The notes beneath the pieces are model-generated. The model was not told the DNA's origin and did no database searches. It saw only the letters and a program-made list of their open reading frames with translations. From assembly GCA_944321945.1 (NCBI GenBank), contig CALUNE010000005.1, positions 1-64,000 of the forward strand: a DNA stretch of 64,000 nucleotides, in the 5' to 3' direction. Positions 1-8,093 of this stretch are shown here, piece after piece; the first letter of the stretch is position 1, and every line of letters starts with the position of its first letter. The position numbers and the translations under genes are program-made. Origin of the DNA: an uncultured Alistipes sp. Lineage in GTDB: Bacteria > Bacteroidota > Bacteroidia > Bacteroidales > Rikenellaceae.

Positions 1-63
1 CGTCGCCCGGATATCCGAGTGACGGCGCAAATATAACAACGTGATTGAACGATCTTTAAGCGT

Positions 64-1029
64 TTAATTCGCGACGGGTTCGGACGAATTAAACGAGTTC
101 GTTTCGGATAGAAAATCCTTGATGTCACGAATGGCGACGGCTTCGGAGCCTCGATCCCGGACCGCTTTTCCGGCAAGCAGCGGTTCGGTCAGCCGGCTGT
201 ATGCCTCCTGAATGCCGCGTTCGTGGACGATGCGAATCTCTCGGCCGTATTCCTCCTGCAGTGCGTCGCGGAACGGCTTGATCGGAATCGGGAGCGTCAG
301 ATAACGTAACTCGTCGAGAGCGATCTTCAGTCGGGCAATATCGGTTTGTGTATGCCGGGTGAGGAGATACGTCCCGATCCTACGCCGCAACTCCTCGGGG
401 CGGGATACCGTCGGGGCGAACATCTCCGTTAGAGAGCGGGTGGTTCCCGGACGTCCCGGCTTGCGTTTTGAATCGTTCTTGTCGCTCGACGACTCCTCCA
501 TGGCCCAATCCAGCACCTGATCGCTTTCGGCCAGGCGCATGGCTTCGCGGTGGGCTTTCCACTCCTCCCGGGTCCGAAGCCCCAGTTTGATGGAACGGGC
601 AATCAGCAATCGGATCGTGGCGCTCATGGTGATCTTCTGGAAGTAACCCAGGTCGGGAGATCGGCGCAACTCTTCGCAATGCTCCACCATGCGTTCGAAA
701 CTCTTTCCGAAGTAGAGCCAGCAGAGCATTGCCGGAACCGGCGAACCGGCGACCGGCTGCTCACACTCTCCAATCAGTTTGCGGGCGAGGTCGTTGTCTT
801 TGGCGGCCTGTTCGATCTCGTCGACATGATCGAACAACCCTTCGTTGGCCTTGGCCGCCGTGAGCTTCCGATATTGCGGAATAAGGGCGATGGCCTGAAG
901 CAATACGGCCTGACACCCGGCCATGTCCCGGGTGTTCATCGACTCTTCGAATGCGGCATATTCCTCGGGATGGGCCTCCATCCACTCCCGCAACTTTGCC
1001 TTGAAGGCTTCGTATTCCGCCTGGCCCAT
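64..1029 (-). CDS. DUF6043-like hypothetical protein of an integrated element
   Basis: The 321-residue protein is mostly charged and helical, with no signal peptide or membrane segment. It has a conserved-looking central block (WLYFGKSFERMVEHCEELRR, then ITMSATIRLLIARSIKLGLRT) and a basic linker near residues 185-200 (KRKPGRPGTTRS). I recognise the block as resembling the uncharacterised DUF6043 family, which is found beside integrases in Bacteroidota mobile elements; this is from memory and unchecked. It sits 45 bases downstream of the integrase on the same strand, so the two may be co-transcribed. No biochemical function can be assigned. The start is the ATG at 1027-1029. Confidence 0.6.
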   Translation of the reverse strand: MGQAEYEAFKAKLREWMEAHPEEYAAFEESMNTRDMAGCQAVLLQAIALIPQYRKLTAAKANEGLFDHVDEIEQAAKDNDLARKLIGECEQPVAGSPVPAMLCWLYFGKSFERMVEHCEELRRSPDLGYFQKITMSATIRLLIARSIKLGLRTREEWKAHREAMRLAESDQVLDWAMEESSSDKNDSKRKPGRPGTTRSLTEMFAPTVSRPEELRRRIGTYLLTRHTQTDIARLKIALDELRYLTLPIPIKPFRDALQEEYGREIRIVHERGIQEAYSRLTEPLLAGKAVRDRGSEAVAIRDIKDFLSETNSFNSSEPVAN

Positions 1030-1074
1030 GGTACAGTTGTTTGAAGTTGGTAATTGGCTCGTTGAGCGAGCTAC

Positions 1075-2418
1075 TTATGACAACAAATTTACTAATTCTT
1101 TTTTCATTTCATCATCGATGGTGCGGTAGCGGGCAAAGGCCTTGCTGCCCTCCTTGTGTCCGCTCAGAGCACCGACCAGATTGGGATCCTTGACCTGCCG
1201 GTAGAGATTGCCGACAAAGGTCCGACGCGCCAGGTGTGACGAGGCGATCTCATACAACACCCGCTTCTCCTCCTCGCGGGTCGTCGGATTGATGACCGTA
1301 ACCAACCGCTTCAACCTGGCCGCCTTGAAGATCCGTTTGATGGCCAGGTTGTATTTCTGTTCGGAGATGAACGGCAGCAGCTTGTCGCCGTCACAGGCTT
1401 CATACCGGGCAAGAATCTCCGTGGCCATGGCGTTGAGCGGTACCCGCACCGTCAGCGGACGTCCCTCCTTGGTCTTGCGCGGAATGTATTCGATGGCGCC
1501 GCCGATGAGATTCGATTTCGTCATCTTCAGTAGGTCGCCCACCCGGCAACCGATCAGACATTGAAAGACAAAGATATCCCGCTGGATGGCCAACTGAGGA
1601 TGGCGCTTCAGATTGGTGGCGTAGATCCGGTGCAGCTCCTCGATGGTGATATAATACGGCGTCCCGTAGGTGCACTCCTCCAGCGGAAAATCGTCGAACG
1701 GCCGGTTCCGGCTCTTCTTATGACTGTTGCACCAATAGAAGAAGGTCCGGATGCGCGAGAAACAATCCAATAACGTATTCTTTCCTCTGGGTTGCGGCGT
1801 GCGGGCCTCGGGAATGGCCTCGTAAATTTCGGGATAGATGGCGCAGTAGCGGTATTCATTCTCCAGAAAGCTCCAGATGTCCCGCAGGGTGTCGGCCGTT
1901 ACCCGGTCCACATCCAGCGTGAAGTCCTCCTTCCCCATCTGGGTAGCCCGGATGTAGAGTTCATAACGCTGCAAAGCCCGTTTGATGACGCGATAGTTCT
2001 TCTTGCGAACCTCCGAAAGTCGGTGCTTCTCGAGAAACTCGTCGAACAGCGCGGTCAAGGTCGGTTTGATGGCGGATACTTGCTCCAGGTTGTACTTCTG
2101 CGGATTGTAATATTGGTCCAGCGCCTCCTTCAGCCAACCTTTCGATACCGTCTCTTCGGGGCGGTTCTGATAGGCTCTCTCGATGTAGGTCTTGAGCCTG
2201 CGGGCTTCGTTGTTGTAGCGGGTGCGCATGGCCTCGTCGCAGACGACTTTGCTCTTGACCTGCTCGGCCTTGTCATCCCAAAGATTCGGATTGATCGTAA
2301 GACGGGTCGGAGCGACCAGATCGAGTTGCCGGCCGTCGCGCAGACGCGCGTAGATGGTCGCCTGGGACTCCGTGTCGTAACGGGTGACGCTCTTTTTGAG
2401 AATGAGGGTTACTTTCAT
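1075..2418 (-). CDS. tyrosine-type site-specific recombinase (integrase)
   Basis: This 447-residue integrase has the layout of Bacteroidota mobile-element integrases: an N-terminal arm-binding region (about residues 1-100), a SAM-like core-binding domain (about 115-240) and a C-terminal catalytic domain. The catalytic set can be read directly: Arg292 in GCRVGD, a Lys near 315-317, His395 and Arg398 in HLARRTF, His421 in SGHKEG and the nucleophile Tyr431 in FARYRT. It should cut and rejoin DNA through a 3'-phosphotyrosine intermediate to integrate or excise the element. A minus-strand TATCTTTG -7 box lies at 2446-2453, and a tRNA-Leu remnant about 200 bases upstream fits an attachment site. 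The protein looks intact. Confidence 0.93.
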   Translation of the reverse strand: MKVTLILKKSVTRYDTESQATIYARLRDGRQLDLVAPTRLTINPNLWDDKAEQVKSKVVCDEAMRTRYNNEARRLKTYIERAYQNRPEETVSKGWLKEALDQYYNPQKYNLEQVSAIKPTLTALFDEFLEKHRLSEVRKKNYRVIKRALQRYELYIRATQMGKEDFTLDVDRVTADTLRDIWSFLENEYRYCAIYPEIYEAIPEARTPQPRGKNTLLDCFSRIRTFFYWCNSHKKSRNRPFDDFPLEECTYGTPYYITIEELHRIYATNLKRHPQLAIQRDIFVFQCLIGCRVGDLLKMTKSNLIGGAIEYIPRKTKEGRPLTVRVPLNAMATEILARYEACDGDKLLPFISEQKYNLAIKRIFKAARLKRLVTVINPTTREEEKRVLYEIASSHLARRTFVGNLYRQVKDPNLVGALSGHKEGSKAFARYRTIDDEMKKELVNLLS

Positions 2419-2460
2419 GGTTCAGCAAGATCTAGGGGCTTGTGACAAAGATAGAAATCT

Positions 2461-2480
2461 TTCCCCACATTTTCCCCACA
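2461..2480. repeat. paired direct repeats upstream of the integrase gene
   Basis: TTCCCCACA occurs at 2461-2469 and again at 2472-2480, an 11-base period or about one helical turn. The pair lies between the integrase start and the proposed attachment site, where arm-type integrase or excisionase sites are usually found. Binding is inferred only from position. Confidence 0.45.
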
Positions 2481-2611
2481 CATGCTGAAAATTCTTCAAT
2501 GCCCTTTCAGTGATTAAAACAAACGAGTGAATATACAATACTGAAAATAAGTGAAATACTGTGAGATTTGCACATATATCCAATTATTCCGATTTAATGG
2601 AATTTACTATA

Positions 2612-2634
2612 TTCGAATGCGGCTCCGGGTACCA
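2612..2634 (+). other. 3' tRNA-Leu remnant, likely attachment site
   Basis: The bases divide exactly into tRNA parts: T-loop TTCGAAT (2612-2618), T-stem 3' strand GCGGC (2619-2623), acceptor 3' strand TCCGGGT (2624-2630), discriminator A and CCA (2632-2634). CTCCGGGTACCA is also, from memory, the 3' end of tRNA-Leu(UAA) in other bacteria. The upstream bases do not pair with the T stem, so no whole tRNA is present. The native terminator follows at once. This is what remains when an element integrates at the 3' end of a tRNA gene; the restored tRNA should lie at the other end of the element, left of the window. Confidence 0.6.
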
Positions 2635-2640
2635 GATGAC

Positions 2641-2684
2641 GATCCCAATCAGCAGTTAATCTGTCGGTTGGGATTTTTGTTTTG
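2641..2684 (+). terminator. intrinsic terminator following the tRNA remnant
   Basis: Arms 2642-2649 (ATCCCAAT) and 2667-2674 (GTTGGGAT) form an 8-bp stem with one G-U pair, followed by TTTTTGTTTT. It lies seven bases after the CCA of the tRNA remnant, as expected for a tRNA gene's own terminator. A second weaker stem with a T run is at 2758-2795. Nothing else was seen between 2684 and 2821. Confidence 0.65.
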
Positions 2685-2821
2685 TGCTCCGTGTCCGCAT
2701 TTTGTCCGCATTTCTCTTGTGGTTGAAAATGCCCCTCCCTGCGCACCTTATGCAAACCGGAAACGGGTTGCGGTAAAAAGTTTTCCGTTTTTTTGATTTT
2801 CTGCATATTTTCTTTAATTTT

Positions 2822-3146
2822 ATGGCATCACTTAAATCAACTCATTATAAAAAAGTACCAATTTTTAGGAGTGGTTGCTGCCATGATGATTGCCGTCAAT
2901 GGTCATGCAGGTGAGCAACAGACGTCAGATTGTAATACGACACGTCAAGAAACGCAAATTAAGGAAATCAAGGAAATCTCTACGAGAGGTGTCGGTCTAT
3001 ATCTCTTACTGCAGGATATAATTGTGTCGCAATTATCTGTAGAACAAGTAGTCATGGAGGCCGGTTTCAAGGAAGATCCTGGCGCGGATTCTCTCGATAT
3101 GTATGAAATATGTGTAACCTGTGAGGAGACATGCGGATCTATATGA
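2822..3146 (+). pseudogene. small exported peptide gene, apparently frameshifted
   Basis: The frame that ends at 3146 has no good start codon before an apparent signal peptide core (YQFLGVVAAMMIAVNGHA). An ATG at 2822 opens a neighbouring frame (MASLKSTHYKK). If the A6 run at 2849-2854 is read as A5, the two join into one protein of about 108 residues with a credible signal sequence and the cysteine-bearing C-terminus YEICVTCEETCGSI. I read this as a frameshifted gene, a phase-variable homopolymer or a sequencing error. Internal ATGs at 2883 and 2886 are alternative starts. The family is not recognised. The gene lies 54 bases before the barrel gene. Confidence 0.45.
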
Positions 3147-3200
3147 TTACATTCTGAAACGTTTGAATATTTAGTCCTCCTTACTCTCTTCAACTGCATC

Positions 3201-5654
3201 ATGAAGCATTTTTCCCGAAATATGTGGCTCTGGTTTTGCCTTCTTCTGGGAGTGTTGTCGGTCGGCGCAGTGACTGCCCAGGAGAATCGGAATATCGTCG
3301 GGCGTCTGGTCGATGCGGCTAACAGCAAGGCATTGGCTTATGCCACCGTGGTTGCGCTGAATGACGAGGGAGAGCAGGCTGCTACGGCAATCACCTATCC
3401 CGACGGCCGTTTTTCGATCAGTCTGCCTCGCAAGGGCGATTATCAACTCTGGTTCACCTTCGTAGGCTACCAGAGTTTTTCGAGGAAAATAACCTTCGAC
3501 AACAGCGGGCAGGATCTCGGAACGGTTGCTCTGAAGGCCGGCGTGGAGGTGCAAAGTGTCGAGATCAAGGCCCGGCAGCTTGTGCGGCGTGAAGCGGACC
3601 GGCTGGTCTACGACGTGGCCGCGGATCCCGATGCCAAACGGATGCGGATGATGGAGATCATGAGCAAGGTCCCCGAACTGGAGATGAACGCCGCCAACGG
3701 AAACCTGCAATACGAGAATACGCCTGTCTCCAAAATCTACGTTGACGATCGGGAAAACGGCATGATCAACGTCAGCCGCCAGTATCCGATGAATTTCATC
3801 CAGGCGAGCTATATGTCGAAGATCGAACTCGTGTTGCCCGGATCACCGGAGTACAACAACACGGAACCCATCCTGCTCATCAAACTGGCGGCACCGCTGC
3901 CCTACGGTTTTGCCGGACAGATCAATGCCAATGCCTCGACCCGGGGCGATTACGCAGCCGGGGTCAATGCCGTAGCCAACACGCCCTGGACCGGAATCGG
4001 TGTCAACTACCAGTTCGGCTACACCGACGCCCCGAAGCTGAGCAACCGTACGCTGCGCGAGATGCTCGACCCGGAAAGCGCCTACAAAACTCTGGACAAT
4101 ACGCAGACCTCGTGGAGCAACTCGTTGAGCCACAGTTTGGGAATGAATCTGTTTCGGTCGCTGTTCAACGATAAAGTGGATCTGAACCTGGCGCTCTCCA
4201 CCCGCAAAAACACGTCGGACACCTACAGCGATGCCCATTCGCAGACCTTGAATGCCGCAGGCAGCGAGATCCGCTCGACGAGCAATACGACGCGCGGACA
4301 CGAGGATTCGCCCATGCGGTTCAATGCCGGCTTTACGATGAGCCAGAAGTGGGGGAAGGGCCGGGTCAAGCGAAACAACTACAACCTGAAGTACACCTAC
4401 ACCGACACGCGCACCAACAGCAGCCAGTCGATGCTCTACATGCAGACCGGCGTCGCGGATGAAAACCGGCAGGTCGCAGCGACCAGCGGTTCGCGCGAAC
4501 ACAACGTGGATTTCCGGATGCTGCTGGCCGATCCGGCCGCCCAGCGCAAATGGGCCTTGTATACGTATGCCGGATATATCAACCGCCTGTACGACAACGC
4601 CACCGACTACCAGTTGTATGATCCCGTCACGGATACGTTCCATTCCGAAGAGGAGCGTTTCGACGGCCTGAACTACCGGCAGCAGGTTGCCTATGCCCGC
4701 GTGCATTTCTTAGGCTCGATCTTCAAACGGAAGTTGGTCTATGCACTCTCGCTGCAGGGCGAAAACGTCAGCAACAAGGGAACTTTCCTCAGTACGGGCG
4801 GCAGCAAACTCGACTACCACGAATTCAACATCCTTCCGGTTGCCAACCTTTCGCTGCGGCTCAAGCGGTTCAACCTCGGAGCATCGTATCAGGGCAGTGT
4901 CCACCGGCCTGGCGTTTCGCAGCTCAACCCCTATGTGGATATCTCCGACCCGGAAAATCTCCGCACGGGAAATCCACATCTGAAGGGCGAATATACCCAC
5001 ACTTTCGGCGGATCCGTTTCGCGTGAGTTTTCATCCACGTGGATCAAGGTTATCCTGCTCTCCTACGGATATGCCTTCACCAACAACGCCATCGAGCGTA
5101 TCACCACCGTCGATGAGAACAACATCTCGACGACGACCTACGAAAACATCGGCCGCAACAGCCGGCATGGCGTCAATCTCATGTTGCGGCTGCAGCCGGC
5201 CCGCATCTTGCGGCTGAATCTCGGCGGCAGCTACACAAGCACTACCTACGAGTTCGCCTCGGCTCCCTCCAATACGGTCAACAACTTCATGGGCCAAGCC
5301 AGCGCCACGTTGTCGGTGTGGGGCAGCAGCATTTACTGGGGATGCCGGGTCCGTCCCTATACGATGTCGGCCCAGAGCCGTGACCTCACGATGTATCCGG
5401 ATATGGAGCTGATGCTGTCGCGCTATTTCAGGAAACCCCATTTGGGTGTTAGCATCTCCATCACCGATCTGCTGCACCGCAGCCGACAGGTCCGGGAGGT
5501 GATCGGTGCCGAGACCTTCACGCAAACGGGTTATCGGCAGGTATTGGGGCGGATGTTCAGCTTTTCTGTATACTGGCAGTTCGGCAAGTCCCGGCAGCCG
5601 CAGGCGATCGAGAGTGAGGCTTACGACACGAAACGCGTCGGACTGTTTGAATAG
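3201..5654 (+). CDS. outer-membrane beta-barrel protein with carboxypeptidase-regulatory-like domain
   Basis: An 817-residue exported protein. The signal peptide ends near ...GAVTAQ. A carboxypeptidase-D-regulatory-like beta-sandwich follows (about residues 30-115: GRLVDAANSKALAYATVVAL ... FTFVGYQSF), then a plug-like region (about 120-235), and the remainder is alternating aromatic/polar beta strands. This matches the Bacteroidota outer-membrane barrel family (OMP_b-brl_3) related to TonB-dependent receptors. No paired SusD-like gene is present, so a glycan-uptake role is not supported. The substrate is unknown. Confidence 0.85.
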   Translation: MKHFSRNMWLWFCLLLGVLSVGAVTAQENRNIVGRLVDAANSKALAYATVVALNDEGEQAATAITYPDGRFSISLPRKGDYQLWFTFVGYQSFSRKITFDNSGQDLGTVALKAGVEVQSVEIKARQLVRREADRLVYDVAADPDAKRMRMMEIMSKVPELEMNAANGNLQYENTPVSKIYVDDRENGMINVSRQYPMNFIQASYMSKIELVLPGSPEYNNTEPILLIKLAAPLPYGFAGQINANASTRGDYAAGVNAVANTPWTGIGVNYQFGYTDAPKLSNRTLREMLDPESAYKTLDNTQTSWSNSLSHSLGMNLFRSLFNDKVDLNLALSTRKNTSDTYSDAHSQTLNAAGSEIRSTSNTTRGHEDSPMRFNAGFTMSQKWGKGRVKRNNYNLKYTYTDTRTNSSQSMLYMQTGVADENRQVAATSGSREHNVDFRMLLADPAAQRKWALYTYAGYINRLYDNATDYQLYDPVTDTFHSEEERFDGLNYRQQVAYARVHFLGSIFKRKLVYALSLQGENVSNKGTFLSTGGSKLDYHEFNILPVANLSLRLKRFNLGASYQGSVHRPGVSQLNPYVDISDPENLRTGNPHLKGEYTHTFGGSVSREFSSTWIKVILLSYGYAFTNNAIERITTVDENNISTTTYENIGRNSRHGVNLMLRLQPARILRLNLGGSYTSTTYEFASAPSNTVNNFMGQASATLSVWGSSIYWGCRVRPYTMSAQSRDLTMYPDMELMLSRYFRKPHLGVSISITDLLHRSRQVREVIGAETFTQTGYRQVLGRMFSFSVYWQFGKSRQPQAIESEAYDTKRVGLFE

Positions 5655-5919
5655 GAATTCTCCGGATGAGGGGTGCTGAAAATTAGTTCTGTGCGGTCTG
5701 CGCATGCCCCATCCTTTGTTATCCACAGCGATACATCGGGGTGTTGTCATACCGGCTGCGGCCGGGACTTAGCTTCGGGTGGGGGCCGGCCGTTTGCGGC
5801 GCAATCTCGGCGGGCATCGAGTCGGAAACCGGAAGACGTTCCCGTTTCGTGTTCCCGAGGGTATTCCACGCGATTTTATCCCTGAAAAATCATTTTCTTC
5901 TTGCTTTATTCCGAATTTG
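5655..5919. other. intergenic spacer without recognisable gene
   Basis: The stretch is GC-rich until about 5870 and AT-rich after that. I see no convincing small gene, RNA or strong terminator, and only one isolated DnaA-box-like word. Confidence 0.5.
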
Positions 5920-5935
5920 TTTGTAGTTTTACGAA
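5920..5935 (+). promoter_or_regulatory. ArsR-type operator, copy 1, upstream of arsR
   Basis: TTTGTAGTTTTACGAA is an imperfect inverted repeat (TTTGT/ACGAA half sites), 18 bases before the arsR start. It matches the second copy at 6329-6344 in 14 of 16 positions. ArsR-family repressors are known to bind TTCGT-N-ACGAA type palindromes, so autoregulation is likely. Confidence 0.7.
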
Positions 5936-5953
5936 TGACAAACGAGACAGATC

Positions 5954-6280
5954 ATGAGCGAAAAGGGATACACGGTTGATCAGGAGCGGCTTGCCCGGTT
6001 TGCCAAGGCGATGGGCCACCCCGCCCGCATTGCGATTCTCGAGTTCCTGGCCCGCCAGGAGTGTTGCTTCTTCGGCGACATTCACGAGGTGCTGCCCATC
6101 TCGAAGGCGACTGTCTCCCAGCACCTCAAGGAGTTGAAGGAGGCCGGGCTGATCCAGGGCGAGATTGAAACACCCAAAGTGCGCTATTGCATCAACCGGG
6201 AGAACTGGGAGATCGCCTCCCGGCTCTTTACCGCTTTCTGGGGGCAGCCCGTCTGCAAAAAGGAGTCCTGCTGCGAATAG
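5954..6280 (+). CDS. arsR: ArsR/SmtB-family metalloregulatory repressor
   Basis: A 108-residue winged-helix protein of normal ArsR length. The recognition helix is visible in [19 protein letters not shown] (about residues 56-74). Candidate metalloid thiols are the Cys pair in QECCFFGDI (about 36-37) and a C-terminal cluster (VCKKESCCE). The arrangement differs from the classical ELCVCDL motif, so the ligand set is an inference. It is the first gene of the arsenic region and probably represses itself and arsF through matched operators, being released by trivalent arsenicals. An intrinsic terminator follows it. Confidence 0.85.
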   Translation: MSEKGYTVDQERLARFAKAMGHPARIAILEFLARQECCFFGDIHEVLPISKATVSQHLKELKEAGLIQGEIETPKVRYCINRENWEIASRLFTAFWGQPVCKKESCCE

Positions 6281-6291
6281 CCGCACCCCGC

Positions 6292-6317
6292 GGGCCGTCG
6301 GAAACGGCTCTTTTTTT
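6292..6317 (+). terminator. intrinsic terminator after arsR
   Basis: GGGCCGT (6292-6298) pairs with ACGGCTC (6304-6310), followed by seven T bases. It separates arsR from the downstream ars genes, which have their own operator copy. Confidence 0.75.
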
Positions 6318-6328
6318 CACGATTAATG

Positions 6329-6344
6329 TTCGTTGTTTTACGAA
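6329..6344 (+). promoter_or_regulatory. ArsR-type operator, copy 2, upstream of arsF
   Basis: TTCGTTGTTTTACGAA is a near-perfect inverted repeat with half sites TTCGT/ACGAA. It lies immediately after the arsR terminator and is AT-rich like a promoter. It suggests a second ArsR-controlled promoter with a leader of about 170 bases before arsF. That leader (6345-6527) is GC-rich and holds no gene I can support. Confidence 0.7.
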
Positions 6345-6527
6345 ATACAAATATAATATGGAAAGCGGTCCCCGCCCCGGCAGCGGCAGGGCAGACCGAT
6401 CGGCAACCGGCTCCGACGGACTGCCTGCGATCCGGACGGATGCACGCCGAGGCAAGGGTCGTCCCCGAGGGCGCAGGTCGACCGGAGCGGCGAATGAAGC
6501 ACAAGAACCAATCAATCAAATACAATC

Positions 6528-6962
6528 ATGAAGAGAATTGTTTTATGGATGATGCTGTCACTTGGGCTGTCTGCCTGCGGGGGCGGCAACTCGAAAACGC
6601 AGAAAAGCAACGATGCGGACAACACGAAAGACCGGATTGAAGTGCTGTATTTCCACGGCAAACAACGCTGTGCGACCTGCATGGCCATCGAGCAGCGGAC
6701 CCGGGAGACGCTCGAAGAGCAATTTGCCGACGAACTGAAAAACGGATCGATCGTCTTCCGGATAATCGACATCTCGCACCCGGAGAACGAGGCCCAAGCC
6801 GACAAATATGAGGTGACGTGGTCGTCGCTCTTTGTCTGCCGGTGGAAAGCGGGCCGGGAGACCCCGGAAAATCTGACCGAATTCGCCTTCGGCAATGCCC
6901 GCACGGCCCCCGAGGCCTTCAAGGCCGGTTTGGCGGCCCGGATCCGCGAACTGCAAAAATAG
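6528..6962 (+). CDS. arsF: ArsF-like lipoprotein with thioredoxin-type CxxC
   Basis: A 144-residue lipoprotein: the lipobox LSAC is near residues 14-17 and is followed by a Gly/Ser/Asn linker. The rest resembles a thioredoxin fold, with strand EVLYFHGKQ and redox motif CATC (about residues 46-49). I assign it to the family called nitrophenyl compound nitroreductase subunit ArsF. In the described arsEFG system of Shewanella, ArsE and ArsF support reduction of nitroaromatic arsenicals and ArsG exports the product. The gene is 6 bases from arsG, so the genes are almost certainly co-transcribed. The exact substrate here is inferred. Confidence 0.7.
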   Translation: MKRIVLWMMLSLGLSACGGGNSKTQKSNDADNTKDRIEVLYFHGKQRCATCMAIEQRTRETLEEQFADELKNGSIVFRIIDISHPENEAQADKYEVTWSSLFVCRWKAGRETPENLTEFAFGNARTAPEAFKAGLAARIRELQK

Positions 6963-6968
6963 GCGGTC

Positions 6969-7676
6969 ATGGAGTGGTTGCAAACGCTGCTCGAGAGCAG
7001 CACGACACCCCCGCTGACGGCTTTTCTGCTGGGGTTGCTCACCGCCCTGTCGCCCTGTCCGCTGGCGACGAACATCGCCGCCATCGGTTTCATCGGCCGG
7101 GAGATCGACGACCGTCGCCGGATCTTCCGCAACGGTCTGCTCTACACGCTGGGACGCACGCTCTCCTATACGCTGCTGGGCATCGTGCTGATTCTGATTC
7201 TGAAGGAGGGGTCGAGCATGTTCGGCATCCAGAAGGCCGTCGGCAAATGGGGCGAATGGGTGCTGGGACCGCTGCTGATCGTCATCGGAGCCTTCATGCT
7301 GGCAGGTGACCGGCTGCGGCTCCCCTCGTTCGGATTCCACGGCAACGGCGAGCGGCTGGCCCGCCGGGGCGGCTGGGGAGCCCTGCTGCTCGGGGTGCTC
7401 TTCGCGCTGGCCTTCTGCCCGACGAGCGGCGTCTTCTACTTCGGGATGCTCATCCCGATGTCGGCCTCGGCCGAGGCCGGATACCTGCTGCCCGTTCTGT
7501 TTGCCGTGGCCACGGCACTGCCGGTGCTGGTCGTCGCCTGGATTCTGGCTTTCGGCGCCCGTCGCATCGGGCAGTTCTACGGAAGGATGCAGACGATTCA
7601 GAAATGGCTGAACCGGATCGTCGGAGGGCTGTTCGTGATGATCGGCATCTATTATTGTGTCATCATGTATTTCTAA
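6969..7676 (+). CDS. arsG: ArsG-family/CcdA-like aromatic arsenical efflux permease
   Basis: A 235-residue inner-membrane protein with six predicted helices. Paired Pro-Cys motifs in two of the helices (LSPCPLATN near residue 29 and AFCPTSGVFYFG near 160) are like CcdA/DsbD electron-transfer proteins. Its place between an ArsF-like protein and a small thioredoxin-like protein behind ArsR identifies it as ArsG-like, a proposed exporter of aminophenyl arsenicals. By sequence alone it could also be a thiol-redox relay feeding the adjacent CxxC proteins; both readings are compatible with the conserved cysteines. Confidence 0.72.
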   Translation: MEWLQTLLESSTTPPLTAFLLGLLTALSPCPLATNIAAIGFIGREIDDRRRIFRNGLLYTLGRTLSYTLLGIVLILILKEGSSMFGIQKAVGKWGEWVLGPLLIVIGAFMLAGDRLRLPSFGFHGNGERLARRGGWGALLLGVLFALAFCPTSGVFYFGMLIPMSASAEAGYLLPVLFAVATALPVLVVAWILAFGARRIGQFYGRMQTIQKWLNRIVGGLFVMIGIYYCVIMYF

Positions 7677-7688
7677 AAAATAAAGGAT

Positions 7689-8084
7689 ATGGAAACCAAG
7701 AACGAAAAGAAAAAGGGATTCTGGGCTTCGCTCTTCGCGTCGAAACCCTGCTCATGCTCGTGTGGCAATAATCTGATTGTGGAAGAGGTCGAAAAGCCGG
7801 CCGCACACGACTTCAGCCAGGTCAAGCTCGATGCTCCCCGCACGGCGATCCGGGAGATCAAGATTCTGGGGCCGGGCTGCGCGAAATGCAAGGCAACGTA
7901 CCAGGCCATCACCAAGGTCATCAACGAGAACAATCTCGACGTGCGGCTCACCAAGATCGAGGACATCACCGAGATCCTGAGCTACAACGTCATGAGCACG
8001 CCGGCGGTCGTGGTGGACGGCGAGGTGAAGATCAAGGGGCATGTCCCCTCGGAGAGCGAGATCAAACAGCTGTTGGGTATTTAG
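7689..8084 (+). CDS. small thioredoxin-family protein (ArsE-like redox partner)
   Basis: The protein has 131 residues. A cysteine-rich N-terminal tail (KPCSCSCGNN, about residues 20-29) precedes a glutaredoxin-like thioredoxin domain (about 55-131). The active site is GCAKC, and a cis-Pro loop (MSTPAVVVDG) is visible. No signal peptide is present, so it probably acts in the cytoplasm. Position between ArsG-like and ArsP-like permeases suggests electron delivery for arsenical reduction, the ArsE role. The extra N-terminal cysteines could bind arsenic(III) or another soft metal. Confidence 0.72.
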   Translation: METKNEKKKGFWASLFASKPCSCSCGNNLIVEEVEKPAAHDFSQVKLDAPRTAIREIKILGPGCAKCKATYQAITKVINENNLDVRLTKIEDITEILSYNVMSTPAVVVDGEVKIKGHVPSESEIKQLLGI

Positions 8085-8093
8085 GCGAGGCGT

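Noticed and set aside
2750-2773. Loose palindrome resembling the Fur-family operator (TGCAAACCGG...GGGTTGCGG)
   Set aside because: It has mismatches and altered spacing and overlaps a weak terminator; no metal gene is adjacent.
5719-5727. Perfect DnaA-box word TTATCCACA
   Set aside because: A single copy with no cluster, no AT-rich unwinding element and no dnaA or dnaN nearby; chance occurrence is likely.
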